Both the position numbers and the translations under genes were made by a program. Below, in pieces: positions 33,539 to 46,849 of a stretch of 64,000 bases of DNA (position 1 is its first letter; every line of letters starts with the position of its first letter). The notes beneath the pieces were generated by a model. It worked only from the letters and a program-made list of their open reading frames with translations. It was not told the origin of the DNA and did no database searches. This DNA is from Pyxicephalus adspersus (taxonomy: Eukaryota; Chordata; Amphibia; Anura; Pyxicephalidae). The DNA lies in NCBI RefSeq assembly GCF_032062135.1, contig NC_092859.1:69822239-69886238 (forward strand). Direction: 5' to 3'.

Positions 33539-35485
33539 CACTTCACATGCAATAGAATTAGGTCACTTCAACTGATAAAGGTAAAATGATAAGAAAGACT
33601 CAATATTAAATCAAACAGTAATGTTTGAAATAGCATTTATGTCTGCAGTTTACAGAAACAGGAGGTTTTCTAAGACAAACATTAGTAACTGACTGTTCAC
33701 TCTGTATTTGTAGTACTGTGTTTTACATTTTGCTTTAAATATGAAAATGACTGCATACTTGCCAGACTTGTTTACAGCTTTGCCATTATTCAGAAAGCAG
33801 AACAAGCAGTTATCTAACATGCTAAAATGAAACAAAACATTCCAATTAGTTTTTGATTATTATTTGTTTAGTTTGAAAAAGCAGCAAATGCATTGATGTA
33901 ATGTATTTTTAAGGCTATGCAGTGGGTGTACTATTACATCAGATTTATTCCAATGAATTTCCTCTCTTATAGGAGCTGACAGAAAGGCATGTACATGTGT
34001 AGGCGTCAATGTGTGGAGGAAGAATCAGGGATGTTGAAGTGATTGTACTAGATAAGAATATGCTGTGAATGATACAGTGGTACAATCACATAGCAAAATA
34101 ATAATAGATGCTTGCTAGCACAGATGTGATGTGCAAGTATAACGTCATCTTTAACTATCTGAAAATAGTTGACTTGATTACGCTTCTATATAAAAAGCTC
34201 CCAATTTCTATATAAATGAAGAGGCTAACATAGGTAAATAAGTGCATTTAGATTCACCAGCTTCATAGTGTATTGCAAAGATATTTGCAAACTCCAGGCT
34301 AAAGTTTGTGTACCACCTGCATAAGCGTAATCAAGCAGAATATGAATTGCAATTTTCTTGGGCATCCTAGGATTTATAAATACTGATATAATGCAGAGCA
34401 AAGCCTTCTTGTAACTGAAGGTATTTGTGTGTCTTATGTCATCCCAAATCTAAAAATAAAGTAACTGTTTGTCATTAAGCATACAGGTTGCAGGCATGCA
34501 CATTATTTATGTCCCTTGGCCAGTTGTACATGCAGAACAGCTAGTTTAAAGACACAGCTCAATATTATAAAGACATTTATTTTAAAGCAGACAGAGCACT
34601 TTAAAGATTGTTGGACATTAGCTGTATGAAAACCATGGCTTCTGTGTTGAGTAGTGTTTGTGGGGTTGAGACTATATACTAAAGGTTTGTGGTAAGGTGG
34701 GCCAAAAGAAACTAATAAGTCATACAATGAACAACACGCCAAACTCTTCTTAGAATCAAAAGGTATCTACACTTCACACTTTTATCACACATACCAAAAG
34801 AGGATCATGTAATAAAGATTGTACCTAAAGAAGGGAAATCTTCCAAACCAGATCTCTTAGAACAATAATTTCGAGGCTGGACTCATTTAACACACCTTTT
34901 TCACCTTTTCAACTGAAAATACTTTTGTCTGGAGTTGTACAATAATGGCTCTGTAATAGAGCATTATTGTCTTAACTGATGGATCCACAACACTCTTCAA
35001 AATCTTCATCTGCTTATAAACGCATGAAGACCCTTTATAAATAAAACATTATCTCAACTCCCAATTTTAGCATGGCAGTGAAGGTGCGTAATCTTTTAGC
35101 ATGAACAGATGACAGAAGGGCATATTTCTAAAGAAGTGAATGTGACATTCACCAAATGTTAACTACTAGTAAAAAAAATAATTGTTATGTAGTAGGTATG
35201 CACCTGGAAGATGCAACTACAGGGAATGTAACTTTTACTCCTATCATATTTTGATAGGCCTAATGATTTGTTTTTCTAAAAGTGTAAGCCCGAATGTTGG
35301 CACTTGTACATTCACACCATCTTAGGTCAAAAAAGCGTGTGCCTTCTTCTGCCTTCTCAAAGCTTCCCTACCCACATTCTGATGATTGTGGGTACAATGT
35401 GATTTTTCTTGCTTAGAATTAACAAATTTGAAAAACACACCAAAGTAAAAAATAATTGCTCAACAAACTTTTTCTTTTCATGCAG
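33539..35485. other. Non-coding DNA upstream of the candidate exon
   Basis: No gene or repeat recognised. It would be intron if the exon at 35486 is real. Its last bases form a strong polypyrimidine tract and AG. Confidence 0.5.
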
Positions 35486-35662
35486 GTTGGGCATCTCAAC
35501 GGCAAACCACTAGGGGGACAGTTAGAGTAACTCGGGCTTGTCGTCCCTCCTTTGATGAAAATCATGCCCCTGTCCTTGATGTCCATCCAGAGTGGCCAGT
35601 GCCACATTTTCGTTTCAGATACCCACTTCAAGCATCAAGTGCCACCTTGCCAGACATATATG
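35486..35662 (+). CDS. Candidate internal exon of an unidentified host gene
   Basis: Seen: a pyrimidine-rich tract ending TTTTTCTTTTCATGCAG immediately before 35486, and GTAATA immediately after 35662. The interval is 177 bases. In the frame starting at 35488 it is open throughout; the other two plus frames contain stops. Both boundaries are phase 1, so the exon is symmetric and could be skipped without a frameshift. The 58 complete codons run from WASQRQTTRGTVRVT through DENHAPVLDVHPEWP and end SSATLPDIY. The product is rich in Arg, Pro, His and Thr, with no membrane segment. Base composition is clearly more GC-rich than the flanks, and no repeat resembles it. I do not recognise the protein family. 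The donor site is only moderate (GTAATA). It could be a pseudoexon. The opposite-strand frame (35419-35631) is treated as its shadow. Confidence 0.45.
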
Positions 35663-36310
35663 GTAATAATGCCTTTTTTTTTTTTTTGCATGTGTTTTAG
35701 AAACATGATTATAAAGCAGTGATTGTGACTTTTACCAAACATTTATTGGTAAGAATTTTTTGGATCCAGCAAAGTAAATGGATCAAGGACAAGTAAATAT
35801 CAGACCTTAAGTCGGGTTTTGGGGGGCTACTGATATAAGAGTACATTTACCAAAGGTACTGTTACACTTCAAAGTCGTACTTCTTTCACATAGTATATAT
35901 GCTGTTTTTTTTTGGAATTCACAAATGACCAATTCTTGATGTGGGTATTTAAACAAAGGGATAAGGTTTGCCATCTTGTAGGTATAACGTTTTATAAATT
36001 GATTATTGTCTAGTAATATAACATGTACAAAATTGTCATACCCTTTCTTCACTTCTAGCACATGCTAATTTGCAACATGTCAGTCAGTGAAATTAAACTA
36101 AAGATGTAACAAATGGCAAGCAAGCAGAAGTTTTATTGCAGGAGAGGCATGTTTTCTATCAACTGCATTACCTGCCTGTTTTCAAACTTCATGGGAATGT
36201 ACACTGAGGTGCACAGATTAGTATACATTTTTGCTATACCTCAGCGAGTGAGTGAACTATTATGCATACTCGGATGTTACATCATTCCAGCCTGGCCTGT
36301 CAAGAAGATG
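35663..36310. other. Non-coding DNA downstream of the candidate exon
   Basis: Begins with the GTAATA donor and a long T run (35676-35688). Nothing else is recognised. It would be intron. Confidence 0.45.
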
Positions 36311-36801
36311 CTCAAAGCGGAACTAAAATAAAAACTAAAAAATCACACTTACCTTTAATCCCAAAGATCCATCGATTCATTTGGAGGTTTCTTCAAATGG
36401 GTCCCGCATTGTCCCGATATCCTTCTTCGAGCCAGGCGCTGCCATCTTCTTCACTCTTTTTCTAGGTTCTTCTTTGCACATCACCTGATCTCGCTCTGCG
36501 CAGGCGCAAGATTAGGTGACGTAGAGGGGGGGAAAAGCTAAACTCACTGTGCATGTGTGAGATCAGCATTTTTTTTCCTCCCATGAAAGAAAAGGCACAG
36601 AAGGAGCAGCCAAAGCCTCCTGGGATGCATGACATAGGTATCCCAGGAGACTCTGCGCTTCCATGCCACGGCAATCAAGACAGAAAGGGGCGGTGATGCA
36701 TCCTTTTTTTCTTTTTTTTTTAAGTTGCACTTAAAATAAATAAAAAGGTTGTCTACCCTTTTATGTAAAGTAAAAATTCTAAGTCTAGGTCTGCTTTAAA
36801 G
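36311..36801. mobile_element. CTAAACC-type MITE, copy 1
   Basis: The left end CTCAAAGCGGAACTAAAAT and the right end AGTCTAGGTCTGCTTTAAAG are imperfect inverted repeats. It shares 'GTCTACCCTTTT' near its right end and a 'GGAACTAAA' left end with the element at 46850. The interior has CGCTCTGCGCAGGCGCAAG and other GC-rich blocks. It is non-coding. I cannot define the target duplication. Frames at 36262-36674 are chance. Confidence 0.55.
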
Positions 36802-39800
36802 ATCCCAAACCTGGAAGAAGACCAGGTAAGGATCTCTGCACCATTGAGGTAGCAAGATTGGGTGAATTGTATTCTGCTTTTTCTCTGCTGCAAGCTTTTA
36901 AAGCTTTTTCCATGCTGTATAGGCATGCACAGTTTATTTACATACTGTGGCACACTTTGCCAGTCCACCCACTTCAGCACTGTAATGGCCATAATATTCC
37001 ACTTTGCTGCAGCTAACATCTCCACCGGTCTTCTTTCGGTCCTGTGTCTTCAGCCATCTTAATTAGCTGGTCCAGGATGACATAACTCTTGCCCTGGTGC
37101 ACAAAAGTTAATTCATCCCAGCACCTGGCAAGTGCCATTGTTCATTAAGCTGTGATACATGGCTAAGTTTACATTTTCAGAAAAAAATAGGAACACCGAG
37201 GACTTCTGTAAGAGTTTAATTCACTTTATTGATAAATCTATTCTTACAAAATATAATACAGTGTTGTATTGTGATCCAACTCTTCAGTAACCACAAAAAA
37301 CAGCTGGGTGGTGCACCTGGCTAAAAGGGGCTGGGGAGAACGCTACATTAATGTAAGCCAATCACAAAATCTATTAAAATATAATCAAAAATGCTGCTAA
37401 GTGCTAGCCATTTCCCCTCTGCTGATTCTGTCCTCAATCAAATATTGTTTGACAGATTTTCATGCTAGATTATCTATCCAGTTAAATCTTTATTAGTAAG
37501 TTTATTCTTTAAAAACTGCTTTATGATGATTATTAGAAAAAATGGTAAGCAGTATCATGAAAAGGGAATATCAAGAACAGTATGAAAAAAATGTGAAGAA
37601 ATATACTCAAGGTTATTTTGGAATGTGCAAAACTCAATTGTATTATGTAATAGTGCTTGTGTAATATGGAAAGTACATACGTACACTTAAAGACTTTAGT
37701 TGGAATGCTGCAGCAGTCTAGCCATAAAATCACAAAAGCATGAAGTAATTTAGGCTCTGAACATTTTGTGACGTAGATAATACACGAGGCCTTGGTAACG
37801 TTCAAAGAACAGTAGTAATTTTCAAAGTGCAGTAACTCATCTTGATAGAGTAGATGGAGACTGGATTGAATCTTATGAATTATTTCTACTTTATTGCTGT
37901 GTGAATTAGTTCTACCTGTTTGCTAAGATGGTAAGTTAATGTCACAATGATTTTGTCATGATCCCCATGTTAATGGGCAACTGAAAACCATCATATATAA
38001 CTACAATCTGAATGTTATTAGTGATTTTCTTTGTTGGGTATTTTCAGATTATTTGTAGAGTTTCCATATCCATAGGCATGCACTTTGGAGCCACACGGGT
38101 ACATGCTGTTAGAAGGACTTTCCATTGGTTGGGTCTTGCCTACACCTTTCTCTGACTTGGCTTTCCAGAAAACACTGATGAATAAATAACAGTTCACTGT
38201 CTACTTAAGTCCTTTATCAGCATAATACAAGTATGAATACATAGGACTAATGCATTCTTTATAATGTGTATTGGACTTGCATAGTAACTTCTACTTGCAT
38301 ATGATTTACAGGCTGCAAGGTTTAGCAAGCAATTAGACTTTGTCAGTGTTGTGACTGTGTGCTTGACTGGCTGTCTTCTTCTGATTAACACTCTCTTGAG
38401 AGAACATTGCTTGATCCCTAATCTAGTCATTATGAAGTATCAAAGTTGCATAATTCATGTTCTTATTTAGCCCCTATACAGAATAAGTCGCCATTGATTA
38501 CTGCTTGTGAAGATAATGATTAGCAAAAACTAATTAGGCTCTATGCATGGTATGCAGATTTCGCGGAACATCTAAATTTAGTGCAATAATTGGTGATGTA
38601 TGCTTGTTATACACAGTAAACAGATATATCGGCCCCCAGAAAAACATTGTTATGCTATAGCTGGCTTCGGGTTGCTTCAGTTCTTTACTTGGACTGATAT
38701 TGAGTTAAACCTTTTTAGAGGAAATCACTTGTTTTCAAGACAAATTGGAGTTTGTTCAGAGCAGAAACATAGCAAGAATGACCTACTCTCTGCACATATG
38801 CTGGCTGGTATCGTGCTTTGTATATTCGTTTCTTAAACAGAACGCATTCTGTGTAATGCAGCAGCTTTAATCTAAAATCGATTTAGATGTAGATTTTTTT
38901 TTTTGGTAAACCCAGTCTCATATTTTTCTATACCAGCCTTTAAATTTGGCTTCCACGTCCACCTCACTGTCTCAAGTATTTAATTTCTGCCAGTAGTTGC
39001 CCTTAGTATTTGGGACTGAAAAATGGCCAATGTCAGACTAAGGTAGACCTTCCCTCAGCCTGTGGCTGGGCAAAAGAAGATATACTGATGAGTTTATCTC
39101 CCTGTCATTCTGATTTCTAATCCTTTTAGCATCCCTCTCATCAGCACATGAAAGAATGCTCCTTGTGCTATATTTTCTTTGCCCACTATGAGCTTTGTAG
39201 TACAGTGACTGCAACAAGTGGACCAAGTCAATCGTGGGTAATTACACTCGATAAAAATAAGAAATATGCTATACTGACAAATACCATCACTGCATGAATT
39301 GTGTTTTTATCTGCCTGGAGTTCAGCCTTAGAAACCTGTGGAGACCAATTTAAAGTGCCATGTCATATGTTGGTTCTATTTCGATAGTGAGAAGAAATAG
39401 TTCTGCTGCTGTGTCTAGTTGTGGTACCTTAACATAGCAGAGAACACTGGTAAATACACTCCATAAACTCTGGAGCTGTATGAATACTATTACTTGACAT
39501 TAACATCAGCACATTAGAACTAGCAAGTGAGTAGTATAATATAGTTGCCAAATCCAGTATAATTTTCAGATTCTTTTTATTAACATTGCTATTATTGATT
39601 GTTTTTCCATTTATTTTCAAGCATGCGGCTTTTTTTTTACTGTACACTAATGGATAGTAGGGAAAGGATACAAATGTATTTCACATGTGTTAACATACTG
39701 CAGATTACAGGCAGCTAACATTTATTTTCCCGGCAGTAATAAAAACAAAAAAAGCACAGTTTATATTATACATTATTCAGAGAAATTTTAATTTGAAACG

Positions 39801-40911
39801 CATATGTTTTAGTGCATCTATTCCAATAAGTTCTGAAATTTTAGATGATGTGATTTAAGTAACAGCTGTGTTATTGGGGCATATCTTCCAATCCATAGGA
39901 GGCACACATCAAACATGTACATAAGGGGTTGGTGTAAGGGGCATCCCACTAGCTGATAAGGCTGGACATTGAAAAGTGCTGAAGAGTCATTACACTACTT
40001 CAGTATTATAATGTCACAGTAAAGAATGCAGGAAAGAGCATGATGTATGGTGTGTCCCAGGAAGCCATATTACTGAATTACTATATTACCATAATATACA
40101 TAATTATATTGCTAAAATAATATAAATTGACAGTGTAATTTCAATCAAAACAAATGTTCAGAAATACATTTTAGTAAACAGTTGGATCAGTCAAGAAGTT
40201 TTTTTTTCTTTTTTTTTCAATGAAAGAGGAATCTTTACTAATGGAAACTTTAGTCACATACAAAAAAACTTTTTTTTTTCTTTAGAGATGACCAGTGTTT
40301 TGTAAAGTCAAATGTTTGAAACATTCTTTGCCAGTTATGCATGACCTTGCCACATAGTAAGCCACAACTGAAGTTTAATTTACCAGCTGACAATTGTGCG
40401 TTGTCTAAATAAAATCTAAACTAAATGAACATATTTTGCAGGGAATCTGCCACAATTCAAAACACCATGTAAAAGATCTCTGACTCAACTGGGGCTGAGT
40501 TGCTGCTCTGGAAATAGTATGTAGTTAATTGATTAAGGTAGGGATGCATCCCTTAAGTCTTCTTTGATGATTGTAGTTATACCCTGTCTGCAAACATGTA
40601 GCTGCCTAAACTGTATAGTAAAGACCACAAACAGACTGAAAGGAAACAAAGCAAATATTATTATGATGACATCTTGCAAAGCACAGGAAAAAATAGGCAC
40701 AACATGGTGTTACTGGATATATTATTAATGATAATGTGTTTTAAAAGTACAGTTTTTGTAATTTGTAATTTTTTGTAATTTATGTTTATTGTATTGAGTT
40801 TAATTGGCCCTAAAAATGATTTTGAAGTCAGCAACAACTATTTAGTGTGCAGAACTACTGAAAAAAAGCAAACCCCAGTGGTGTTATTTGTGAGCATCTT
40901 TTATTGTAAAA
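36802..40911. other. Non-coding DNA with faint repeat remnants
   Basis: No gene recognised. The segment 37050-37090 (CAGCCATCTTAATTAGCTGG) resembles part of the interior of the CTAAACC-type MITE at 46850 (GACCATCTTGATTGGCTGG), so another decayed copy may lie here. The block 39040-39200 may also be an old repeat. T runs occur near 40199-40218 and 40268-40281. Confidence 0.45.
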
Positions 40912-40914
40912 ATG

Positions 40915-41213
40915 GTGGAACAATTGGCTCAGTGTCTAGCACTCTTGTCTTTGCAGCACAAGGGTCCTAGGTTTGAATCGTGGCCAGGATGGAATCTGCA
41001 TAGAGTTTGTAAGTTCTTCCTGTGTTAGTGTGGGTTTCCTCTGGGAACTCCGCTTTCCTCCCACACCCCAAAAACATGCAGTTAGGGTTATTGGCTTGCT
41101 CTCAAAAACTGACTCTAGACTGTGTAAAGACCTATAACTACGTTAAGGACATTATATTGCAAGCTCCATAGAGGGACAGTTAGTGATATGTAAATAGTCT
41201 GGTTAAGAGTCCA
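40915..41213 (+). mobile_element. tRNA-derived SINE, 3'-truncated
   Basis: It contains an RNA polymerase III A box (TGGCTCAGTGT, 40925-40935) and B box (GGTTTGAATCG, 40970-40980) at tRNA-like spacing, then a conserved SINE body with TTTCCTCTGGGAACTCCGC and TTTCCTCCCAC (about 41034-41064), then AACATGCAGTTAGGGTTA. The rest matches a SINE type I recall as abundant in frogs. The usual tail is missing. Such a SINE is moved by a partner LINE. The small frames across it are not genes. Confidence 0.75.
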
Positions 41214-43043
41214 TTTAGCAAGCTTTAGCTTCAAGCTTTCTTCCTTCGTGTTTGCTGTTTGAAATACCAGCAAAAACTAACCAGTTGTAGCAAACATAAA
41301 ATAAATAGATATTGCAAATGCTCTGCTTTGCATTATTTCTTATTATATATATAGCTATGGTATCCCTTTTGCACTGCCCGATATTTCTACAAATCAAAAG
41401 GTTGTATAAATATGGCTTGTTAAGGGATTAAACTATTTCCAATCCTAACATGACATCAGCAAAGCTGTACCTGTGACATTATTTCATGCTTTTAAGGATC
41501 ATTGACTCTCTTAGCTTATCCTTTATAAGCTAACCAGTGCTCTGTGTGTACAGGTAGTACTTTCTAGAATAACACCTCATGCCCTGTGGAATATACTCTT
41601 TTCTGTGCCCCATTTCAGAATATATTAGCTTCTATGTTTCAATTTACAGTAACCATAAAACAGAAAATATGCATTACGTTATTGAAGAGCCACATGTAAG
41701 TGCTGGCAGGGTGTCATGATTACTTAGTCACAACCCTGCTCTTCCCTCCCCGTCTCTGCCCGAGGCACGTTTGGGGAGTACCCTGCTATGCTTGGCCTGC
41801 TCCACATTATCTGAACTAACTACTTAAGTGCTGGAACAGATGATGGACCTCTTCCATACATTTTTGCACAGAGCAGCATGTGAGGTGAGGTGGAAGAGGG
41901 GATTTAGGTTGAACCAGGGGAATATGAAGAACAAAAACACTTTGGGAGTGTACATCCTAGTATCTTATAAGAAAATATTTGGATGTTTGTGCAATGTTAC
42001 TAGAAAAATACAAACTGCTTTATAAGTAATGCCAAGTGTGCATAAAGTTTTTGAAAATGTGCTTTATTGGTTTTGGACATGCCGAGGAATGGAGTGGGCA
42101 ATGATTTTACAGTATGTTGGAAATATAAAGTAACTGTAAAGTCCTGTGTTCTCTTTGTTCTCCTTTTGTTTCTGAAAGCATTACATTTTTTTGAAAATAC
42201 TCTTGTCCAAATCTAATTAGGGAATAGAAACCAAAATTGTAACTGTAATTGTTTTGCAGAGCTAAATTATAGTTTGGGTCACAAAAACATTGATAGTTTT
42301 ACCTGGTAAAAAGTGTATTTCTTATTTCCATTTTAAACTTTCCCTTACATGTATAAAAAAAAACTATCCTTAAAAAACAGAACCTAGATAATCAATTGAT
42401 AAAAAATTTTAAAGAGCTTTTTGTTGGCACAACACTTTTTGAAATATTTTCTTGTGCATCGTATTTTATGTTCTATACTATCAATAGGCAAAATACGAAA
42501 ACACTTTTTTGTTTTGATCAGTAAATCAATGTCACTAAAAACGACATATCATAACAAATAACATATATGATACAAAGCATAACAATTATTTATTTTAGGT
42601 ATTATAGGTTTTCCTATTTGTGCATGTTAATATGACAAAATTGTGCAAAACAAATAAATAAAAAGTTAAAAATGTTATCTGTTAAAAAAAGTAGATAATA
42701 GATATGAGGAAGAAGGGAAGGAAGATGATAATTAGGGATCCTTGATGATTTAATTAAGGGTTAAATAGGAGCACATACATTTTTCTTTATTTGTATCTAA
42801 GGTTAATGTCATAAGCAGATAAAAAGTCATCCCTAATGAGTAAACACAATGTAACAGTTGTGTTGTTCACAATGTTCAAAAGCCTCATTTTATAAAAGAG
42901 CTGTTGAAATCACTCCTGTAATACGGAATAAACTGTCTTTTTGAGACATAAGTGATTTGTCCATGCCCTAAGAAACTGTTGTTGTATCTCTCATTGTTAA
43001 GATCCAATAGTGATTAAAGCTTACAATAATATAGTGTACTATT
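41214..43043. other. AT-rich non-coding DNA
   Basis: No gene recognised. A GC-richer patch at 41700-41780 (CTCTTCCCTCCCCGTCTCTG) is unexplained. The frame 41828-42025 has no domain. Confidence 0.45.
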
Positions 43044-43330
43044 TTACAAGTAGTGCCGCTTTAACAAACAACTTCTTGTTAGCATTTTGAAACTTTCTTT
43101 ATAGTCTGTGGCATCAGTGACCATATAGTCTGTGACATCATTTGGACCACCCCCCATAAAAACTTTCTTCAGCTGCAATATGCTTGTGGATTTGCTTGCA
43201 ATTACTGCCTGTTTCAAATTCCCCCACAGGATTTCGATGGGATTCAGATCACCGCTTTCTCTAAGCCAAACATAGACATTTATTCTTCCAGGGCCATTTC
43301 TTAGTGCAATTGTTAGTATGCAAGTCTTTT
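43044..43330 (-). pseudogene. Tc1-like transposase relic, C-terminal part, interrupted by an L1
   Basis: The minus-strand frame contains ESGDLNPIEILWGNLKQAV, matching the hallmark 'SPDLNPIENLW..LK' block around the last catalytic Asp/Glu region of Tc1-family transposases, followed by a diverged C-terminal tail. The frame enters from the 43331-44582 L1 insertion: removing the insertion and one 17-bp duplication joins this relic to sequence from 44600 on. Upstream of the DLNPIE block I cannot recognise the remaining catalytic domain. It is dead. It resembles, but is not shown to belong with, the Tc1 N-terminal relic at 11309. Confidence 0.55.
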
Positions 43331-44582
43331 TTTTCCACACTTCAAGCTTTATTGTCTCAAACAAAAAATTATTACATGTACAATCATACACATAGAAAAA
43401 TCTTGTGGAAAAACAATGATATAAATAAACAAAAAATAAACAAACAACAAAATGGGTAACAACTAGTAAAACAGGTAATCATATAAATATCTAGTAGCAA
43501 CCATGACTTTCGACCATGTGCCCCTCAAAAATAGGAATCAAAACAAAGAGCTCAGTTTGAGTTATTGACCAAGGTTTTGTACTGATCAGAGTAGAAAAAG
43601 TTTACCCAGGGACCCCAGGTTTCCGTGAATTTATCCGCCCTGTCTTGGGAGATGGATCTAGATTCTTCAATTAGATAAATCTCCTGTACCTTGACAAACC
43701 AATGTTTAAATGAAGGGGGAACAGAGGATTTTCAGGACAATGGAATTAGACAACGAGCCGTGTTCAGTAAGTGCATAGTTAGGGAGGCCCTGTAAGAGCT
43801 CATAGATTTACCTTGGTCATGTAATAAACAGGCAGAAGGGAAGCCAGGAAAAGGTCCAATTATTTGTCGGACATCATCACCAATTTGGTTCCATTAGGTC
43901 TGAATAAGCGGGCAAGCCCACCATTTGTGTAGCATGGTACCCTCAGCCTGATTATACCTCCAGCATAAATATGAGTACTATGAGAACCACTTATGAATCC
44001 GATCCGGATTAGCATCCGGAGTAGCATACCACTGTGTCAAAATTTTTTACGAGGTTTCTTGCAATTTGGTACTAATAGAGCATTTATGTGCCATCACACA
44101 TATATTCTGCCATTGTTGGTCAGAAAACTCAACCTGGAATGCTGATTTCCAAGCCCTCTTGGCCCTGATGTTATCCTTGGCAACGAAATTACTGAGAGAA
44201 GAGTGTAGGTAGGAGACCGTGTGGCGAGCTGCACCTTTCAAACAGATCTGTTCTAGCACTGATGGAGATCGAAGGAAATCTTCTCTTCTTCCAATGTCTG
44301 CTATATAAATTTAAATTGGACATAGGACCAACATAAAATCGCATCACCTTCTACTAATTTGTCTGTTTCACTCCTAGACTTAATTCTGCCCACCCTTAGG
44401 AAGTGAGCCTGCCTCGGTGGAACTTTGTAGAAATAGGTGTTGCAGACCAGGTGGGAATTCTGGGTTACCACATATCGGTTTTAGTAGACCTGGTACAGAG
44501 GTGAATCCCTCCTGTCTGGAAAGTAACAAAAAAATATGAAGCGTGGCACCAATAGTAGGATGTTTTTTAAGGGTTGTTGGTA
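43331..44582 (-). mobile_element. L1-like LINE, 5'-truncated, 17-bp target duplication
   Basis: The 17-bp sequence TAGTATGCAAGTCTTTT lies on both sides (43314-43330 and 44583-44599), a perfect target duplication. On the minus strand the element ends CAATAAAGCTTGAAGTGTGG and an A-rich tail. It encodes a decayed ORF2 C-terminal region: ICGNPEFPPGLQHL (about 44450-44490), RAKRAWKSAFQVEFSDQQW (about 44120-44175), a knuckle-like HKWWACPL segment and a final DKFTETWGPWVNFF block ending at a stop at 43552. These have counterparts in the other L1 copies (NNPAFPPGLS and WEPWIVF in the 53-kb element). Several frames are broken. Length 1252 bp. Confidence 0.85.
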
Positions 44583-44599
44583 TAGTATGCAAGTCTTTT

Positions 44600-46849
44600 A
44601 GTTGGTCAGTGATCTTTATAGGGTATACTTGTAAATATTTCCTTAGGGAACATGTTCAACAATAGTGCTGTATATACAGTTTAGGAGAATTAAGATTTGG
44701 TAAAGCACTTGAAAAGTATTAGATAGACATGGCCAAATGTACTGAGAAGTGCCCTACATACAGTGTTAATTCTGTGTAGATGACTATGTCCTTTAAATGT
44801 ATTTATCTTTAATATATTATTTGTGTCTGATTACAGTAAAGGACAAAACTGAAAGTAAACAGAGTACAGTATGCTTACTGTATAGACTGGCAGGAGGGGA
44901 GTGATTGGTAACGTGTACACATTTGCCTTAGGACAGTTAGTAAAGTGTACAGCAGACATTCTACTTAGCTTGTATTTTGTTACAACAACCAGCTAAAAGG
45001 AGTATCCCAGGCTCTAGTGCTTGGGCTTGAACTAACAAATACTTGCTTGAACACTGTCATCTAATTGGAAGGAAGAAGTGGTAACTCTGTGCAATCTCCA
45101 AAACCATCCTACACAGAGCTTACACAGAGGTAAGACTCATTGTTTTAAGCGGTAGCATGGGAATACAGGGTAAGATAGTATTCATAGGTTCTTTCAAGGG
45201 AACTTGTCACTTTACCCAAAGTTGCTTTATTGGCTGAATATTCAGATTCCCTAAGCCATAATTCCTTTCAAATAATTAATTATTTTGGTCCTATTTTTCA
45301 ATCCATACCAGCGCAGTTGCTTTAATATAAATCCAAGCATCATTTGGAAAAACATAATTTATTTCATCAAAGGTCCATGCCCTGCCAGCTTAATACACTA
45401 GTCTTTGCTACAAATAAAGTGACGGTGTAATCAGTGCTGTGCTTAACAATTGAATAAACATAGAGCAGCCAAGCAGCCAGCCAATATTCATTGAATTCTT
45501 CTGCCATTTTTTGGTCAGTTCAGTCATTTGGCAGGCGATGTGCAAAATGCTTGCAAGATGCATTCTGTCTTGAGATCATTAACAGATCATTTTCGGGAAA
45601 TAAAATAGAGCCAAAGACTTCCCAAAGGAACCAAGAATTTCCTCTGGAGACCTTATTCATTAAGACCAAGTCACAAAAAAATGTAATTTACAGTGTGTTT
45701 TCCCTTCTTGAATGTAACAGATTATAGAGATTATCTTTCTATAAATTAGATATCAGAACGATCTGGCATAGCTGTGTAAATGACCTCTTCCTCATCTAAT
45801 ACTAATTTATAAAAAAAATGCATTCATATGTAATTATGTGCATATATTGCTAGATTTCAAGCTAACTAGTCACCAATTTGCATGTACAGAGCAAATCTTA
45901 TTCTCTATTTTTTCACTGCTAAGCGCTGCAGCAAAGTGTAAAATACCCTGTGCTGGCATCATATAAAAGTGTCAGAGAAATACTTTCCCATACAACACAG
46001 CAAAATGCCTCTCCAGCGGTTCAACCAACAAACTTCTCCATTTAACAGAACTTCTCCAGAAGTAAGAACACTGTTGATTGTTGATTACAGCTTTGTTATA
46101 GGCAGGGGGTGTCAGACAACTTGAGAGGTGGACCTCTGCTCGACTTGTAGTAATCTGATAATCTTATCAATTATAGTACAATATATGCAGCCAGGCAGAA
46201 ATATAGTAATACATTAAAAGGGTTCAGTTGGGCTTTAAAACTATTTTTATACATTTTGATTGCAGACAATTTTAATGTTTGTACCACTTAGCCTAAGATA
46301 GTCAGTTTTACATAGGAATGTATTATGTGTGACAAACATGACACACATGCTAAAACTCAGCTTTCAATAATTTTTCATCTCAATTTTCCTAAAATTTTAT
46401 TACAGTATTTTAATTTCAATCTAACCCAATAAATCAACCAGACTGGTACACATGTAATCATTTGCAAGGTTAGTTAATTTGTTACTTTTTTCAGTTTTTA
46501 GTAGATACTGAAATGTTGAACCACCTGATCACTCTGCATTGCTCTCTCTTAATCTATTAAAAAATATTTTTATTTGAATCCCATCAGGCCTTGCAGTATG
46601 ATAGGTCTCATTTCCCCATTGATTTTTTTATACACATTTTAATATATTAAGACTGCAACAACAGATGTTGTAACATGTAGAAAAGGTTGGAACACCCAAA
46701 ATCCAACATGATGAACAGGAATAGAGTAACTCAAAACTCTGTTTTAAAACTCAGAGTAATGTTACACAGATGTTTCTCTGTTGAACTATTCAAGACATGA
46801 AAAACCTTAGGGCTTACTAAGCCTCCAGTATCCCTGTGGCTTAAAATGG
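44600..46849. other. Non-coding DNA
   Basis: No gene recognised. A CAGGGGGTGTCAGACAACTTG sequence near 46103 resembles a hAT terminus, but no matching other end was found. The frame 45491-45727 has no known domain. Confidence 0.45.

Noticed and set aside
35419..35631. 70-codon minus-strand open frame opposite the candidate exon
   Set aside because: No splice context on that strand; explained as the reverse of the plus-strand exon.
40915..41213. A functional tRNA gene
   Set aside because: A and B boxes are present, but the sequence does not fold as a tRNA and continues into a SINE body.
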